From: JALORV01 sp963775635
GTDB lineage: Bacteria > Pseudomonadota > Gammaproteobacteria > Burkholderiales > Burkholderiaceae_F
DNA: 64,000 bases
NCBI GenBank assembly: GCA_963775635.1
Contig: CAVZJO010000003.1
Span: 496,001 to 560,000, forward strand
Reading direction: 5' to 3'
Shown one piece after another: positions 17,379-28,988 of the stretch (its first letter is position 1; each line of letters opens with the position of its first letter). The notes below the pieces were generated by a model. It worked only from the letters and a program-made list of their open reading frames with translations, made no database searches and was not told where the DNA came from. The position numbers were made by a program, and so were the translations under genes.

Positions 17379-20231
17379 TCAGTGTCCAAACACTGCGTGC
17401 AACAGCCGCCGCACCGCATCGGCCTCCTCCTCGACTTCGTCGGGGGCGACGCGCGCGCGCTCGGCACCGTTGAGCCGCAACCGGTGCTGGATCAGCCGGA
17501 AGCGCCGGTACGCATCGGCAACCCGGCCCGCCAGCGCCGCATCGATCAGCCCCATGTTTCCCGCCATCTGCAGCAGCGTGATGTTCCCCAGATTGCGTAT
17601 CAGATCGGGACGCTGATGCGCGTGCGCCAGCACTAGGTACTGGACGATGAACTCGATGTCGACCATGCCGCCGCGATCGTGCTTCAGATCGAACAACGGC
17701 GTGGCATTCGGGTGGCCCTCGAGCATCTTCTGCCGCATGGCGAGCACCTCCCGCCGCAGCGCAGGCAGGTCGCGTTCCCTCGACAGGATCAGCGACCTTT
17801 CTTCCTCGAAGCGCTCGCCGAGCGCCGGATCGCCGCACGAGTAGCGCGCGCGCGTCAGCGCTTGCGTCTCCCAGACCCACGCGCCGAGTCCGTCGTCGTT
17901 GCGCTGGTAGCGCGAGAACGCGTCGAACGACGACACCATCAGCCCAGCATTTCCGTTCGGGCGCAGCCGCAGGTCGATGTCGAACAGGATGCCCGACGAA
18001 GTCTGCGTCGTCAGCCAGCTGACGAGCCGGCGCGCCAGCATCGAATAGATTTCGGCTGCGTCGGGATCGGCATCGTCGTACAGGAAGATCAGATCGAGAT
18101 CGGATGCATATCCGAGCTCCTTGCCGCCGAGCTTGCCGTATGCGATCAGCGCGAATGCAGGCGCCTCGCGATGCCGCTTCGGCACAGTTTTCCATGCGCA
18201 TTCGAGTGTCAGCGCGAGCGTTGCATCGGCGAGCGCCGACAGATGATCGGCCAGCCGTTCAACCGTCAGCCGGCCGTCGAGGTCGGCCACCAGCAAACGG
18301 AACACCTGCGCGTGGTGCTGGTCGCGCAGCAGGTTCATCTGCGCTTCCTGATCGCCTTCGGATTCGGCGAGGTGCGCGCGCACGCCGTCGGCCCAACGCG
18401 CCCAGTCCGGCGTGTGCTCGTTGTCGAAGCGTTCTACGCGCTCGTCGAGTAGCTCGTCGAGCAGGATTGGATGGCGCACCAGGTAGTCGGTCGCCCAGCG
18501 GCTCGCCGCAAGCAAGCGCATAACGCGTTCCAGCGCCGGCGGAAATTCGTTGAGCAGCGCGATGTAGGTGCTGCGTCCCGCGATCACTTCAACGAGCTGA
18601 GCAAATCGTGCGAACAACTCGTCAGAGCCGATGTCGCGCGACGCCACGTTCGGCGGTGCGGCCGCGGCGTCGAGTCCGGAGCGCAACAGTCGCTCGATCC
18701 GCATGCGCGTCGCGCCGTTGGCCATCTGCACGCGGCGTGCCGACAGCACCCCGCGCAGGCGCTGCGACGTCGCGACCGGATCGGCGTAGCCGATCTTTGC
18801 CAGGTGATCACGTAGCACCGAGCCGTTGGCGGTGTCCTGCACGTCTCCGGTCAACGGCACCTCGTCGCCGTCGGTGCTGGGTTCTGCAAACACGGCATCG
18901 AACGCCTCGGCCACGCATTCGCGCACCGCGCGATAGTGCGCTACCAGCGCTTCGGCGTCGCGCGCGCCGATCAGCGCGGCAATCCGAGTGCGCGCGTCCG
19001 CATCGGCCGGCAGCAGGTGGGTCTGCGCGTCGTCGACATACTGCAGCGCGTGTTCGAGGTTGCGCAGGAACTCGTAGGCCGTTGCCAGTTTGTCGCTGGT
19101 CTCGAGCGGCAAGGAGCCGAGTTCGGCCAGGCAGGCCAGCGTCGCCAATGTCGAGCGAGAGCGCAGCCGCGGCTCGCGGCCGCCCCGGATCACCTGGAAG
19201 GTCTGCGCGAGGAACTCGATTTCCCGTATTCCGCCGCGGCCGAGCTTGACGTTGTCGCCGCGGTCATCGCGACCGGCCGCACGCCGTCCGGTCTCGGCAC
19301 GAATCAGCGCATGGAGTTCACGGAGTGCCGCGATGGCGCCGTAGTCCAGATACTTGCGAAAGACGAAAGGCCGCACGACGCCTTCGAGCGCCGCGCGCTG
19401 CAGCGCGAACTGATTGTCGCTGGCAAACACCGCGACCGATACGACACGCCCCTTGAGCCAGGCGAAACGCTCCCACTCGCGGCCCAGCGCAACCAGGTAT
19501 TCCTCGAGCATTGCGTTCGAAACGACTAACGGTCCCGCCTCGCCATTCGGCCGCAGCCGCATGTCGACCCGGAACACGAATCCCTCGGCGGTCGGTTCGG
19601 CCAGCGCGGCGATCACCCGACGGCCGAGGCGTTCGAAGAACTCGTGGTTCGTCAACGGACGCGTTGGCGCCGCATGTCGTTCATCGGCACGCGTCGTGCC
19701 GTCTTCGTCGTAAACGAACACGAGGTCGATGTCCGACGAGACGTTGAGCTCGGCACCGCCCAGTTTGCCCATGCCGACTACCAGCAGGTCCTGCGGGACT
19801 CCGTCGGCGCTGGTCGGCACACCGTGAATCGTGGCCAGGTCGTGCGCGTGGAACGCGATCGCTGCCTGGAGTGCGACCTCCGCCAGATCGGTCGTGGTGC
19901 GAACGACTTCGGCGAGGTCCGCCACGCCCGTCGCGTCGCGCGCGATCAGCGCCAGCATCACTTTGCGGCGCAGGCGCCGCAGCGCTGCCGCCAGCGCCGC
20001 GCCGTCGCTCGGCACCGCTCCGTCGTGCTCGAGCAAAGAGCGCATGCGTTCCGCGCTCCACGATTCGGCCGCCAGCGTGCGCAGCAATCCGAGACGATCA
20101 CTCTCGGCGCTGCCGTGCCCGGTCTCGAGGTCCAGCGCGCGGGCCACGTAGCGCGACAGGCGCGGCAAGTCGGCGAGTGACAGCGGTTCGGGCCGTTGCC
20201 AGGCGCTGCCCGAATCGGTATGCGGAGTCAC
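17379..20231 (-). CDS. glnE: glutamine synthetase adenylyltransferase/adenylyl-removing enzyme
   Basis: Bifunctional regulator of glutamine synthetase: the N-terminal half removes and the C-terminal half adds AMP on GlnA, under control of PII. 950 residues, full length. The N-terminal nucleotidyltransferase motif is GMGKLGGAELNVSSDIDLVF and the C-terminal one is AYGKLGGKELGYASDLDLIF, each with the G-x(n)-D-x-D metal ligands intact. The ATG at 20231 fits the family length. It is divergent from yhdP across a 218-base region. Confidence 0.97.
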   Translation of the reverse strand: MTPHTDSGSAWQRPEPLSLADLPRLSRYVARALDLETGHGSAESDRLGLLRTLAAESWSAERMRSLLEHDGAVPSDGAALAAALRRLRRKVMLALIARDATGVADLAEVVRTTTDLAEVALQAAIAFHAHDLATIHGVPTSADGVPQDLLVVGMGKLGGAELNVSSDIDLVFVYDEDGTTRADERHAAPTRPLTNHEFFERLGRRVIAALAEPTAEGFVFRVDMRLRPNGEAGPLVVSNAMLEEYLVALGREWERFAWLKGRVVSVAVFASDNQFALQRAALEGVVRPFVFRKYLDYGAIAALRELHALIRAETGRRAAGRDDRGDNVKLGRGGIREIEFLAQTFQVIRGGREPRLRSRSTLATLACLAELGSLPLETSDKLATAYEFLRNLEHALQYVDDAQTHLLPADADARTRIAALIGARDAEALVAHYRAVRECVAEAFDAVFAEPSTDGDEVPLTGDVQDTANGSVLRDHLAKIGYADPVATSQRLRGVLSARRVQMANGATRMRIERLLRSGLDAAAAPPNVASRDIGSDELFARFAQLVEVIAGRSTYIALLNEFPPALERVMRLLAASRWATDYLVRHPILLDELLDERVERFDNEHTPDWARWADGVRAHLAESEGDQEAQMNLLRDQHHAQVFRLLVADLDGRLTVERLADHLSALADATLALTLECAWKTVPKRHREAPAFALIAYGKLGGKELGYASDLDLIFLYDDADPDAAEIYSMLARRLVSWLTTQTSSGILFDIDLRLRPNGNAGLMVSSFDAFSRYQRNDDGLGAWVWETQALTRARYSCGDPALGERFEEERSLILSRERDLPALRREVLAMRQKMLEGHPNATPLFDLKHDRGGMVDIEFIVQYLVLAHAHQRPDLIRNLGNITLLQMAGNMGLIDAALAGRVADAYRRFRLIQHRLRLNGAERARVAPDEVEEEADAVRRLLHAVFGH

Positions 20232-20294
20232 GTCAGCGGCCAGGATTCAGAGTGTGTGGCTTCGCCAGGCATCCCGGTGCTCTGTGATAGAGTG

Positions 20295-20357
20295 ACCTCG
20301 CCCTTGTCGAGGTGGCCGCATCATCGGATGCCTGCAGGTCCCGTGTTTCCGGGGACC
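20295..20357. other. two hairpins in the glnE-yhdP divergent region
   Basis: The intergenic region holds an acctcg/cgaggt stem (20295-20313) and a ggtccc/gggacc stem (20337-20357). Neither is followed by a T-run. They may be regulatory or simply GC-rich chance pairs. I could not assign promoters with confidence. Confidence 0.3.
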
Positions 20358-20449
20358 GCGCGACAGGAACCTGATTGTAGTTTCTTCAATGACGAGTCGC
20401 TGCCGCCGACCGGCTTGTCGCGGCGCGCCGCCAACCGGTGCATTGACCG

Positions 20450-23400
20450 TTGAACTCGTCCGAACCCTCCAGCCCGCAGGGCGCGAAACCGCCGACCGAT
20501 CGACCGGCGACGCTGGCGCGCGAAATCAGCGAGCGAGTGCATACGATCGAGCATACGATCGAGACGTCGCTCGAGCACGGCCTGCATGCGGTCGAGGACT
20601 CGGTCGCGCGTCGCTACGGTGCCCGCGCGGTGCGAATACTGCGCGGCACGCTGCGGGCGATCGGATGGCTTGCGGTCGCGTCGTTCTTCGCCTTCGGCCT
20701 CACGCTGCTCGCGTTGCGCTACTGGCTGCTGCCCGGCATCGACGGCATGCGACCGCGCATCGAATCGATCGCCAGCTCGCTGCTGCAGGCGCCCGTGACG
20801 ATCGGACGCATCGACGCCAGCTGGCAAGGCGTCAATCCGGTGCTCGCGCTGCAGGACGTACAGATCGCCAAGCGCGGCGGGGGAGCTGCGCTGGCGCTGC
20901 CGCGCATCGAAGGTGCACTGTCATGGACCAGCTTGCCGGCCCTGCAGCCGCGCTTCTGGCGGCTGCGCATCTATTCGCCCGAGCTCGAAATCGTGCTGCT
21001 GCCCGACGGCACGCTGTCGATCGCCGGCTTCATCGTTGATCCGAAGGCGAGCGGCGGCGACGGCCAGGTTGTCGACTGGCTGCTCGCGCAACGCCAGGTG
21101 ACGATCCGCGACGCGCGCGTCGTACTGCGCGACGAACGCGGCCCGACCGCACGACAGATCGCGTTTTCTAACGCTGACTTGCTGATCCACTCGGGCTTCG
21201 GTGGCTACCGACTCGGATTGCAGCTTGCCCCGCCGCCAGCCATAGCGGCCCCGATCGACATCCGCGGCGAACTGCAGCCGCCGGCATTCGGGCGCCGCTC
21301 GGACTTCGCGCACTGGAGCGGAGAGATGTTTGCGCAGGTCGACTATGTCGACCTGGTGCAGCTCAATCAGTGGCTGCGCGCACCGATCGATGTGCAACGC
21401 GCAGCCGGCGCCGTTCGCGCCTGGTTGCGCGTCGACAACGCGGAAGTGCTAGGGGCGACCGTCGACCTGGCGCTCAAGGACGTCGACGCCCGGCTGGCGC
21501 GCGACCTGCAGCGGCTGCAGCTGAGTTCGTTCCAGGGACGCGTGACGCAGAAGCGCTGGGGCGACGATGCGCGCGGAGGCCAGGAGATCGGACTCTCGGG
21601 TGCCACGTTCCTGATGGTCAATGGCTCGCGCTTTCCGCCGCTCGATCTGACCTACCGGTGGACGCGGGCCGTCGGTGCGCGGCCGCAGCACACCGAAGTC
21701 GTCGGCTCCCGCATCGATCTGCCGAGCCTGGCGAGCATCGCCACGCACCTGCCGCTCGGCCGTTCGCTGCGCGCTGCGATCGAGCGTTATGCGCCGCGCG
21801 GACGGCTCGCGGACTTTGAAATGAGCTGGGATGGCACTGAACCGGAGTGGCGCACCATGACCGCCAAAGCCCGGTTCGATGATCTTTGGATCGCCGCCCA
21901 GAACGCGTCCGGCGAGCAGACTCGCACGGGAACGCCTGGTTTCGAACGGCTCACCGGAACGGTCCAGCTCGATCGAGGCTCCGGCTCGCTCAAACTCGCG
22001 AGCCGGGATGCGGCGCTTGTTTTCCCCGGTGTCTTCCGCGAGCCGCGCATTGCACTGGCCCAGCTAAATGCCGAAGTCGGCTGGAAGCAGGGCCCGCAGC
22101 TCGAGATGCGCATCGACTCGCTGCTGCTGGCCAATGCGGACCTGGAGATCACCGCCAGCGGATTGTGGCGTGCGCCACGCTCGGGCAGCGGGCCGGGTGA
22201 GGCAGACCTCAGTGGCCGGATCGCGCGGCTCGACGCGCGCAGCGCATATCGTTACGTTCCGCTCGACGCCGGTGCTGCCGCGCTCGACTGGCTGCAGTAT
22301 GCCCTGCTCGATGGTCGACTGAGCGACGGCAGCTTCCGCCTGCGCGGCGATCTCGCCAAGTTTCCCTATCCGGTCGCAGCCGATGGCGAGTTTCGCGCGG
22401 GCGGCCGACTGCGCGGCGGCGTGATCGACGTCGTGCCGTCGGCGGATCAGCGCGGACAACGCTCGCCCGGTTCAAGCTGGCCACTGATACGCGGCATCGA
22501 CGCGGATGTCGTGTTCGAACGCCAGGGCATGAACGTTCGCGCGCAGCGCGGCACAACGGGCGGGACCAACATCGTCGAGGCCACGGCGCGAATTGCCGAC
22601 CTCGGCCGTGATGCGACGCTGGATGTGCGCGGCCAGGTGACCGGCGAACTGGCGCGGATGTTCGACTATGTCAACAGCAGCCCGCTCGAGAGCACGCTGG
22701 GCGCCGTCACGCGTGGCGCGGTCGTGCGCGGTCCGGCGCGGCTCGACCTGAAGCTCGACATCCCGCTGACGCATTCGGTCGACACCCGGGTCGCCGGCGG
22801 CCTGCAGCTGCTTAACAACGACGTCACGATCGTCGACGTACCGCATTTCACACGGGCGGCCGGCACCGTCAATTTCACCGAACGCGGGGTCCGATTTAAC
22901 AACGTCGCGGCCGGGTTCCTCGGCGGACAGGTGCGGCTCGATGCGAGTACGCGCGCCGACGGCGCCACCGTCATCAATGCCAGCGGCGCTGCCACCGTTC
23001 CGGGAATGCGTCGCGCGCTCGCCATCGGAATCGTCCAGCGGCTACTCGACCGCATGCAGGGCAATACGCGTTACACCGCGGCGCTGACGATCCTCGGCGA
23101 CGGGCTGACGCTGCAGGCGGACTCGGATCTGGTGGGAATCGCCATTGACGGCGTCGCACCGCTGCGCAAGGCGGCTGCCGACGCGCTGCCACTGCACTTC
23201 GAAAAGGTCAGTCGGACGGCGACCGACGATATGCGCATCAACGCCGGCAAACTGGTCGGCGTGCGGCTCGAACGCCAGCGTGAGCGCGATGTCCTGAAGC
23301 TGACCCGCGGCGTCATTGCGATCAACGAGCCGGCCAATCCACCCGAGTCCGGCATGCTGGTGTTCGCGTCGATGCCTCGCATGGACGTCGAGGCGTGGGC

Positions 23401-24591
23401 AAACTGGCTGGGCATCGAACTCGGTGCGAACGTCAGTGGAGCGCCCACACCGTCCGACGGCGATGATCTGCAGATCGATCACATCGCGCTGCGGACTGCT
23501 GATCTCGTCATCGGCGGCCGATCCTTTCGCAACGTGACGCTCGGTGCGTCGCGCGTTGCCGGTGGCGGGTACGACGCGAACGTCGCTTCCGACGCCGCAG
23601 CGGGCTACATCGGCTGGCACCCGGGCGCGGCTGGCAGCACCGGAGCCGCGCGGCTCGGCCAGATCTCGGCGCGATTGTCCAAGCTCATTATTCCGGCCGC
23701 GAAGACCAGTGAGGTGGTCGACGTACTGCGCGCACCGACGCGCCAGTATCCGGCGATTGAGGTGGCAGTGGAGAACTTCGAGCTGGGCGCAACGAAGCTC
23801 GGCCGACTCGAACTCGCCGCAGCCAATTCAGGCACCGGAACGGCCGCCATCTGGAAACTCGCCAAGCTGGATATCACCAACGCCGACATGAAGCTGACCG
23901 CGAATGGTGACTGGATTCCGACTGCCGGCGGTGCACGCCGCATGCAGGTCAAGTTTGCGTTCGATGCCAGCGATGCCGGCGCGACACTGGCGCGCTTCGG
24001 CATGGTGGGCGCGTTGGCGCGCGGCAGCGGCCGCCTCGACGGAAACCTCGAATGGGTCGGCTCTCCGCTGGAGATCGACTACCCCACGCTCTCGGGAACG
24101 CTCGCCCTGCACGTCGATGACGGCCGGTTCATGAAGGTCGACACACGCGGCGCGGGTCGGCTGCTGACCGTACTGTCGCTGCAGGCGCTGTCGCGCACGC
24201 TGGTCACGGACAGCCGCGAGAAATTCGGCGAGGGCTATGCCTTCAGTTCGATCCGCGCCGATGCGGCGATCAACCGCGGCGTGCTCTCGACACAGAACTT
24301 CCGGATGACGGGTTCGGGTGCTGCGGCGCTGATGGCGGGCACGATCGACCTTCGCAAGGAAACACAGCAGCTGCACCTCGTAGTGCTGCCCGAGATCGAC
24401 GCTTCGACAGCGGCGCTGGCGATCGGCGTGGCAAATCCGATCGTCGGTCTCGGCGCGCTGCTTGCCAACATGGTGCTGAAAGCACCGCTGTCCAAGGCGT
24501 TCGCACTCGAATACGACATCACCGGCAGCTGGAACGACCCGATCGTCACGCGCGCCGGCCGCGTCGCCTCCGCCGCACCGGAGAATCCACG

Positions 24592-24595
<4 letters not shown>
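20450..24595 (+). CDS. yhdP: YhdP-family AsmA-like envelope protein (TIGR02099)
   Basis: Very large (1381 residues) AsmA-like protein anchored by one N-terminal transmembrane segment (WLAVASFFAFGLTLLALRYW), with the rest in the periplasm. YhdP, TamB and YdbH form a bridge between membranes and are needed for phospholipid transport to the outer membrane in E. coli. Family segments include the DUF3971-like centre, GWKQGPQLEMRIDSLLLANAD and the C-terminal AsmA-like block (GRLLTVLSLQALSRTL, LRKETQQLHLVVLPEI). The start is TTG 20450, giving the expected short cytoplasmic tail. Its stop overlaps the next start (ATGA). Confidence 0.92.
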
Positions 24596-25432
<837 letters not shown>

Positions 25433-25481
25433 CCCGACCGCGCCCGATACACTTGACACTTCCGCAGCGTCCCGCCCCTCC

Positions 25482-26954
25482 ATGAAGCCCGCCGATTTCG
25501 CCCTCGATCGCCTCGCCACCGCCAAGCGCTTGCTGCTCGATCCATTTGGTCTCGACGAGAGCCGGCTGCAGCAGGTGTTGGGCACCATTTTCGAGCACCG
25601 AACCGACTACGCCGACCTCTACTTCCAGTACACGCGCAGCGAATCGTTCTCGCTGGAAGAAGGCATCGTAAAAAGCGGAAGCTTCGACATCGAACAGGGC
25701 GTCGGCGTTCGCGCACTGGCCGGCGACAAGACGGCGTTCGCCTATTCCGACGACATCTCGCTCGACGCGCTGAACGAAGCCGCGCTGTCGGCGCGTGCGA
25801 TTGCTCGCCATGGCAGCGGACGGCTGCGGGTTGCGCCGCACGTCGCACAGCACGTGGCGCCACGCGCGCATGTGGCGTTCTACGGCACCGATGATCCGGT
25901 GGTGTCGGTCGACGCCGCCGAGAAGATCCGCATGCTCGAGCGCATCGAGCACCATGCCCGCGCACGCGATCCGCGCGTCAAGCAGGTGATGGCAAACATG
26001 GGCGCCGAATACGACGTGGTGCTGGTCGCACGCAGCGACGGCGTGCTCGCCGCCGATGTGCGCCCGCTGGTGCAGCTTTCGGTGACGGTAATCGTCGAAG
26101 ACAGCGGACGGCGCGAGCAGGGATACGCGGGCGGCGGCGGCCGCCATGACCTCAGCTGGTTCACCGAGGACCGGCTGTCCGAATTCGCATGCAAGGCAGT
26201 CGACCAGGCACTGGTCAACCTGGACGCTCGGCCGGCGCCGGCCGGTGTAATGCCGGTCGTGCTCGGCCCGGGTTGGCCCGGCATCCTGCTGCACGAAGCG
26301 GTCGGCCACGGCCTCGAGGGCGATTTCAATCGCAAGGGTTCGAGCGCATTTGCAGGCCGCATCGGTGAGCGTGTCGCATCGCCCGGAGTCACTGTGGTCG
26401 ACGATGGCACGCTCGATCGCCGTCGCGGATCGCTGAATGTCGACGACGAAGGCAATCCGACGCAGCGCACCGTGATGATCGAAGACGGCATCCTGCGCGG
26501 CTACATCCAGGATTCGCTGAATGCCCGGCTGATGAAGGTGGCTCCAACCGGCAACGGTCGACGCGAGTCGTTCGCGCATCTGCCGATGCCCCGCATGACC
26601 AACACGTACATGCTGGGCGGCCGAGACGATCCGGCCGACATCATCCGGTCGGTCAGCAAGGGCGTCTATGCGACCAACTTCCGCGGCGGCCAGGTCGACA
26701 TCACCAACGGCAAGTTCGTGTTCGCGATGGCCGAGGCCTACCTGATTGAAGATGGGAAGATCACGGCGCCGCTCAAAGGCGCCACACTGATCGGCAACGG
26801 TCCCGACGCGCTGACGCGCGTCACGAGGATCGGCCACGACATGAGCCTGGACGCCGGCATCGGCACCTGCGGCAAGGACGGGCAGAGCGTTCCGGTCGGG
26901 GTCGGTCAACCGACCCTGCGCATTGAAGGCCTGACGGTCGGCGGAACCGCGTAA
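25482..26954 (+). CDS. tldD: metalloprotease TldD
   Basis: Large subunit of the TldD/TldE zinc protease, which processes unfolded and modified peptides (microcin B17, CcdA in E. coli). 490 residues from ATG 25482. The HExxxH zinc motif is HEAVGHGLEGD, followed by the family block FAGRIGERVASPGVTVVDDG. The C-terminal block GNGPDALTRVTRIGHD and GTCGKDGQSVPVGVGQPTLRI is intact. tldE is not in this window, as is usual when the two are unlinked. Confidence 0.97.
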   Translation: MKPADFALDRLATAKRLLLDPFGLDESRLQQVLGTIFEHRTDYADLYFQYTRSESFSLEEGIVKSGSFDIEQGVGVRALAGDKTAFAYSDDISLDALNEAALSARAIARHGSGRLRVAPHVAQHVAPRAHVAFYGTDDPVVSVDAAEKIRMLERIEHHARARDPRVKQVMANMGAEYDVVLVARSDGVLAADVRPLVQLSVTVIVEDSGRREQGYAGGGGRHDLSWFTEDRLSEFACKAVDQALVNLDARPAPAGVMPVVLGPGWPGILLHEAVGHGLEGDFNRKGSSAFAGRIGERVASPGVTVVDDGTLDRRRGSLNVDDEGNPTQRTVMIEDGILRGYIQDSLNARLMKVAPTGNGRRESFAHLPMPRMTNTYMLGGRDDPADIIRSVSKGVYATNFRGGQVDITNGKFVFAMAEAYLIEDGKITAPLKGATLIGNGPDALTRVTRIGHDMSLDAGIGTCGKDGQSVPVGVGQPTLRIEGLTVGGTA

Positions 26955-27015
26955 GCTGCGCGGCTCGCGTACGCGACCCTGCGGGTCGCACGCCTGCTCG
27001 CAGCGGTTTGAATTG

Positions 27016-27031
27016 GCCGCCTAGAGGCGGC
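27016..27031. terminator. short hairpin downstream of tldD
   Basis: gccgcc/ggcggc, 6 bp with a four-base loop, 60 bases after the tldD stop and without a T-run. Weak terminator candidate. The rest of 26955-27170 holds nothing else recognisable. Confidence 0.3.
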
Positions 27032-27191
27032 TCGGCGGCGGGGCGGCGCGCAGTGCAACTGCACGCCGTGTCGATCGCGGCGAATACGACACCCCGCACA
27101 TGCTGACACGAAGGGAATCGCTGCTTGGCATAATCCGCACACAAGAACAAGAGTCGTCTCGGGAGGTCCGCTGAAGTTCCTGCCGCCGATC

Positions 27192-27773
27192 GTGTGGATA
27201 ACACGTTTGCTGCTCGGCGCCTATCCGCGCTGGATTGGTTCGGCACCGACAGCAACGCAGCGCATCTATTTCGCCAATCACAGCAGCCACATGGACACGG
27301 TCGTCCTGTGGGCTGCACTGCCAAAGGAATTGCAGTCGAATACGCGACCGGTGGCCGCCAAGGATTACTGGGACAAGGCTGGAATACGCGGGGCCATCGC
27401 GCGCGACGAACTCAACGTGGTGATGGTCGATCGCAGCCGCGACGACCCTAACGCCGATCCGCTCGAGCCGCTGCGAGACGCGCTCGAACACGGCTTCTCG
27501 CTGATCATTTTCCCCGAAGGTACGCGCAGCGCGCAGCCGTTGCCAGGTCCATTCAAAAGCGGGCTGTATCACCTTTCGCAGGAGTTCCCGCAGGTCGAAC
27601 TGATCCCCGTTTACATCGAGAACCTGCATCGCAGCATGCCCAAGGGCGCCTTTCTTCCCGCGCCGCTCATCTGCACGGTGCGCTTCGGCGCCGCGCTGCC
27701 GACCGTCGCCGGCGAGGACAAAGACGCATTTCTCGAGCGGGCACGCGCCGCGGTCATCCGGCTGGCGAGCTAG
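27192..27773 (+). CDS. 1-acylglycerol-3-phosphate acyltransferase-like protein (PlsC family)
   Basis: Membrane-associated acyltransferase of the PlsC superfamily, probably making phosphatidate or a related lipid. The catalytic HX4D motif is NHSSHMD and the acceptor-binding motif is FPEGTR. About 193 residues from GTG 27192; the gggaggt ribosome site at 27161-27167 suggests an upstream non-ATG start (CTG 27171 or 27180), which would add FLPPIVWITR-type sequence. The cdsA-like gene starts 5 bases after its stop, so the pair could convert lyso-phosphatidate to CDP-diacylglycerol. The substrate is unproven. Confidence 0.85.
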   Translation: MWITRLLLGAYPRWIGSAPTATQRIYFANHSSHMDTVVLWAALPKELQSNTRPVAAKDYWDKAGIRGAIARDELNVVMVDRSRDDPNADPLEPLRDALEHGFSLIIFPEGTRSAQPLPGPFKSGLYHLSQEFPQVELIPVYIENLHRSMPKGAFLPAPLICTVRFGAALPTVAGEDKDAFLERARAAVIRLAS

Positions 27774-27778
27774 GCCCG

Positions 27779-28735
27779 ATGAACCTGACGCTCAACGAAA
27801 CCTTCCTGGCGGTGTTCTGCTCGCTCGCCATCTTGTCGGCGGTGGCGACGGGAGTCGGTCAGTGGGCGACGCGACAGACCTTCGACGCGTCGCGCCTGGC
27901 GCGCCTGGCTGTCCTCAATTCGCGGATCCGCGGCTCGTGGTCGGTGCTGGCACTGTTCACCATCGCCTTTGCGATGGGCCCGACGGCACTGCTGGTGGTG
28001 TTTGCATTCGCGTCGTTCCTCGCGTTGCGCGAGTTCGTGTCGCTGACGCCGATCAAGCCGTCGGACCACTGGGCGCTGGTGGTCGCCTTCTACTTGGTGA
28101 TCCCGACGCAGTACCTGCTGCTCGGCTTCGGCCGTGCCAGCGTGTTCGCCACCTTCATCCCCGTCTATGTGTTTCTGCTGCTGCCGGTGATCGTCGCGAT
28201 CCGGCAGGACACCGAGCGCTTCCTCGAGCGCGTTGCCAAGGTGCAATGGGGCCTGATGATCAGCGTCTACTGCATCAGCCACGCGCCCGCGATCGCCACC
28301 CTACCGATCCGCGGCAACGAAGGGCGCGGGCCGTTGCTGTTGCTGTTCTTTTTGCTGGTTCTGTTCCTGACCGACTTCCTGCAGATCGTCTTCAGCACCG
28401 TGTTAGGTGGACGCGCGCTGAAGTCGAACACCGACAAGACGGCCAACGGCGTGCTGACCGGCAGCGCGTGCGGCGCGGCGATCGGCACCGCGCTTTGGTG
28501 GCTCACGCCCTTTTCCTGGTGGCAGGCTGCGCTGATGTCGCTGGTCATCGTCGGCACCGGTTACCTCGGCACTGTCGTCCTGGCTTCGGTCAAGCAGAGC
28601 CTCGGGGCCCGCAAATGGGACACCGGAATCGTGCTGACGCGCGGGGTGCTGGAGCGGCTGGAAGCAATGACGTTCGCAGCGCCGCTCTTCTGGCAGATCA
28701 CGCGCTACTTCTGGGTGATCCGCGCCGACGTCTGA
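27779..28735 (+). CDS. phosphatidate cytidylyltransferase (CdsA)-like membrane protein
   Basis: 318 residues with about eight membrane segments. Members make CDP-diacylglycerol from phosphatidate and CTP. Family segments are FASFLALREFVSL, DFLQIVFSTVLGGRALKSNTDKTANG, and at the C-terminus SVKQSLGARKWDTGIVLTRG then VLERLEAMTFAAPLF. The last block corresponds to the CdsA signature, but the usual HGG-x-x-x-R-x-DS is changed: His-Gly-Gly is absent and the Asp-Ser pair is replaced by Glu-Ala. It is closest in style to the YnbB group, a second CdsA-like enzyme. It may act on an unusual lipid. Confidence 0.82.
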   Translation: MNLTLNETFLAVFCSLAILSAVATGVGQWATRQTFDASRLARLAVLNSRIRGSWSVLALFTIAFAMGPTALLVVFAFASFLALREFVSLTPIKPSDHWALVVAFYLVIPTQYLLLGFGRASVFATFIPVYVFLLLPVIVAIRQDTERFLERVAKVQWGLMISVYCISHAPAIATLPIRGNEGRGPLLLLFFLLVLFLTDFLQIVFSTVLGGRALKSNTDKTANGVLTGSACGAAIGTALWWLTPFSWWQAALMSLVIVGTGYLGTVVLASVKQSLGARKWDTGIVLTRGVLERLEAMTFAAPLFWQITRYFWVIRADV

Positions 28736-28782
28736 TCAGACGATTGGGTCCGGGAAGCTGATCCTTGTTCATGGCAACCGGC

Positions 28783-28812
28783 TTGCGGGACCGCGGCAAC
28801 CTCGGGTATCTT
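28783..28812 (+). promoter_or_regulatory. possible sigma-70 promoter of aroG leader
   Basis: A weak match: ttgcgg at 28783-28788, an 18-base spacer, then tatctt at 28807-28812. It would start RNA near 28819, about 30 bases before the leader peptide. It is offered only because it lies at the right place. Confidence 0.35.
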
Positions 28813-28850
28813 GCGGCTGGGTGGTGCGCTATCTGCACCGATGCCGGCAC

Positions 28851-28934
28851 ATGAACCTGAACGCGCATTTCGACTTCTTCTACTTTTATGGCTTTTTCCG
28901 GCCCTGGGCGGAGAGAGTCGAACGGCGCGCGTAA
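28851..28934 (+). CDS. Phe/Tyr-rich leader peptide of the aroG attenuator
   Basis: 27-residue frame MNLNAHFDFFYFYGFFRPW followed by eight residues and a stop. Eight of the ten residues at positions 7-16 are Phe (six) or Tyr (two), with one Trp at 19, which is extreme in a genome where such residues are rare. It ends 21 bases before the terminator stem. This is the classical design of a ribosome-stalling leader of the pheL/trpL kind: shortage of charged Phe or Tyr tRNA stalls the ribosome and prevents termination ahead of aroG. Too short for routine gene finding. I infer its role from layout, not from homology. Confidence 0.8.
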   Translation: MNLNAHFDFFYFYGFFRPWAERVERRA

Positions 28935-28988
28935 CGAGATACCGAATTCGACCCGAACCGCCAGGCCCAGCACCTGGCGGTTTTTTTT
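28903..28988 (+). terminator. attenuator: antiterminator and Rho-independent terminator before aroG
   Basis: Terminator: aaccgccagg (28956-28965) pairs with cctggcggtt (28973-28982), 10 bp with a 7-base loop, followed by Ts to 28988. Alternative pairing: 28903-28911, just after the Phe/Tyr codons, can pair with 28958-28965 (8 bp with one bulged G), which would destroy the terminator's 5' arm. A ribosome stalled on the Phe/Tyr codons leaves 28903-28911 free; one reaching the stop codon covers it. This fits transcription attenuation of aroG by aromatic amino acid supply. Confidence 0.82.
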
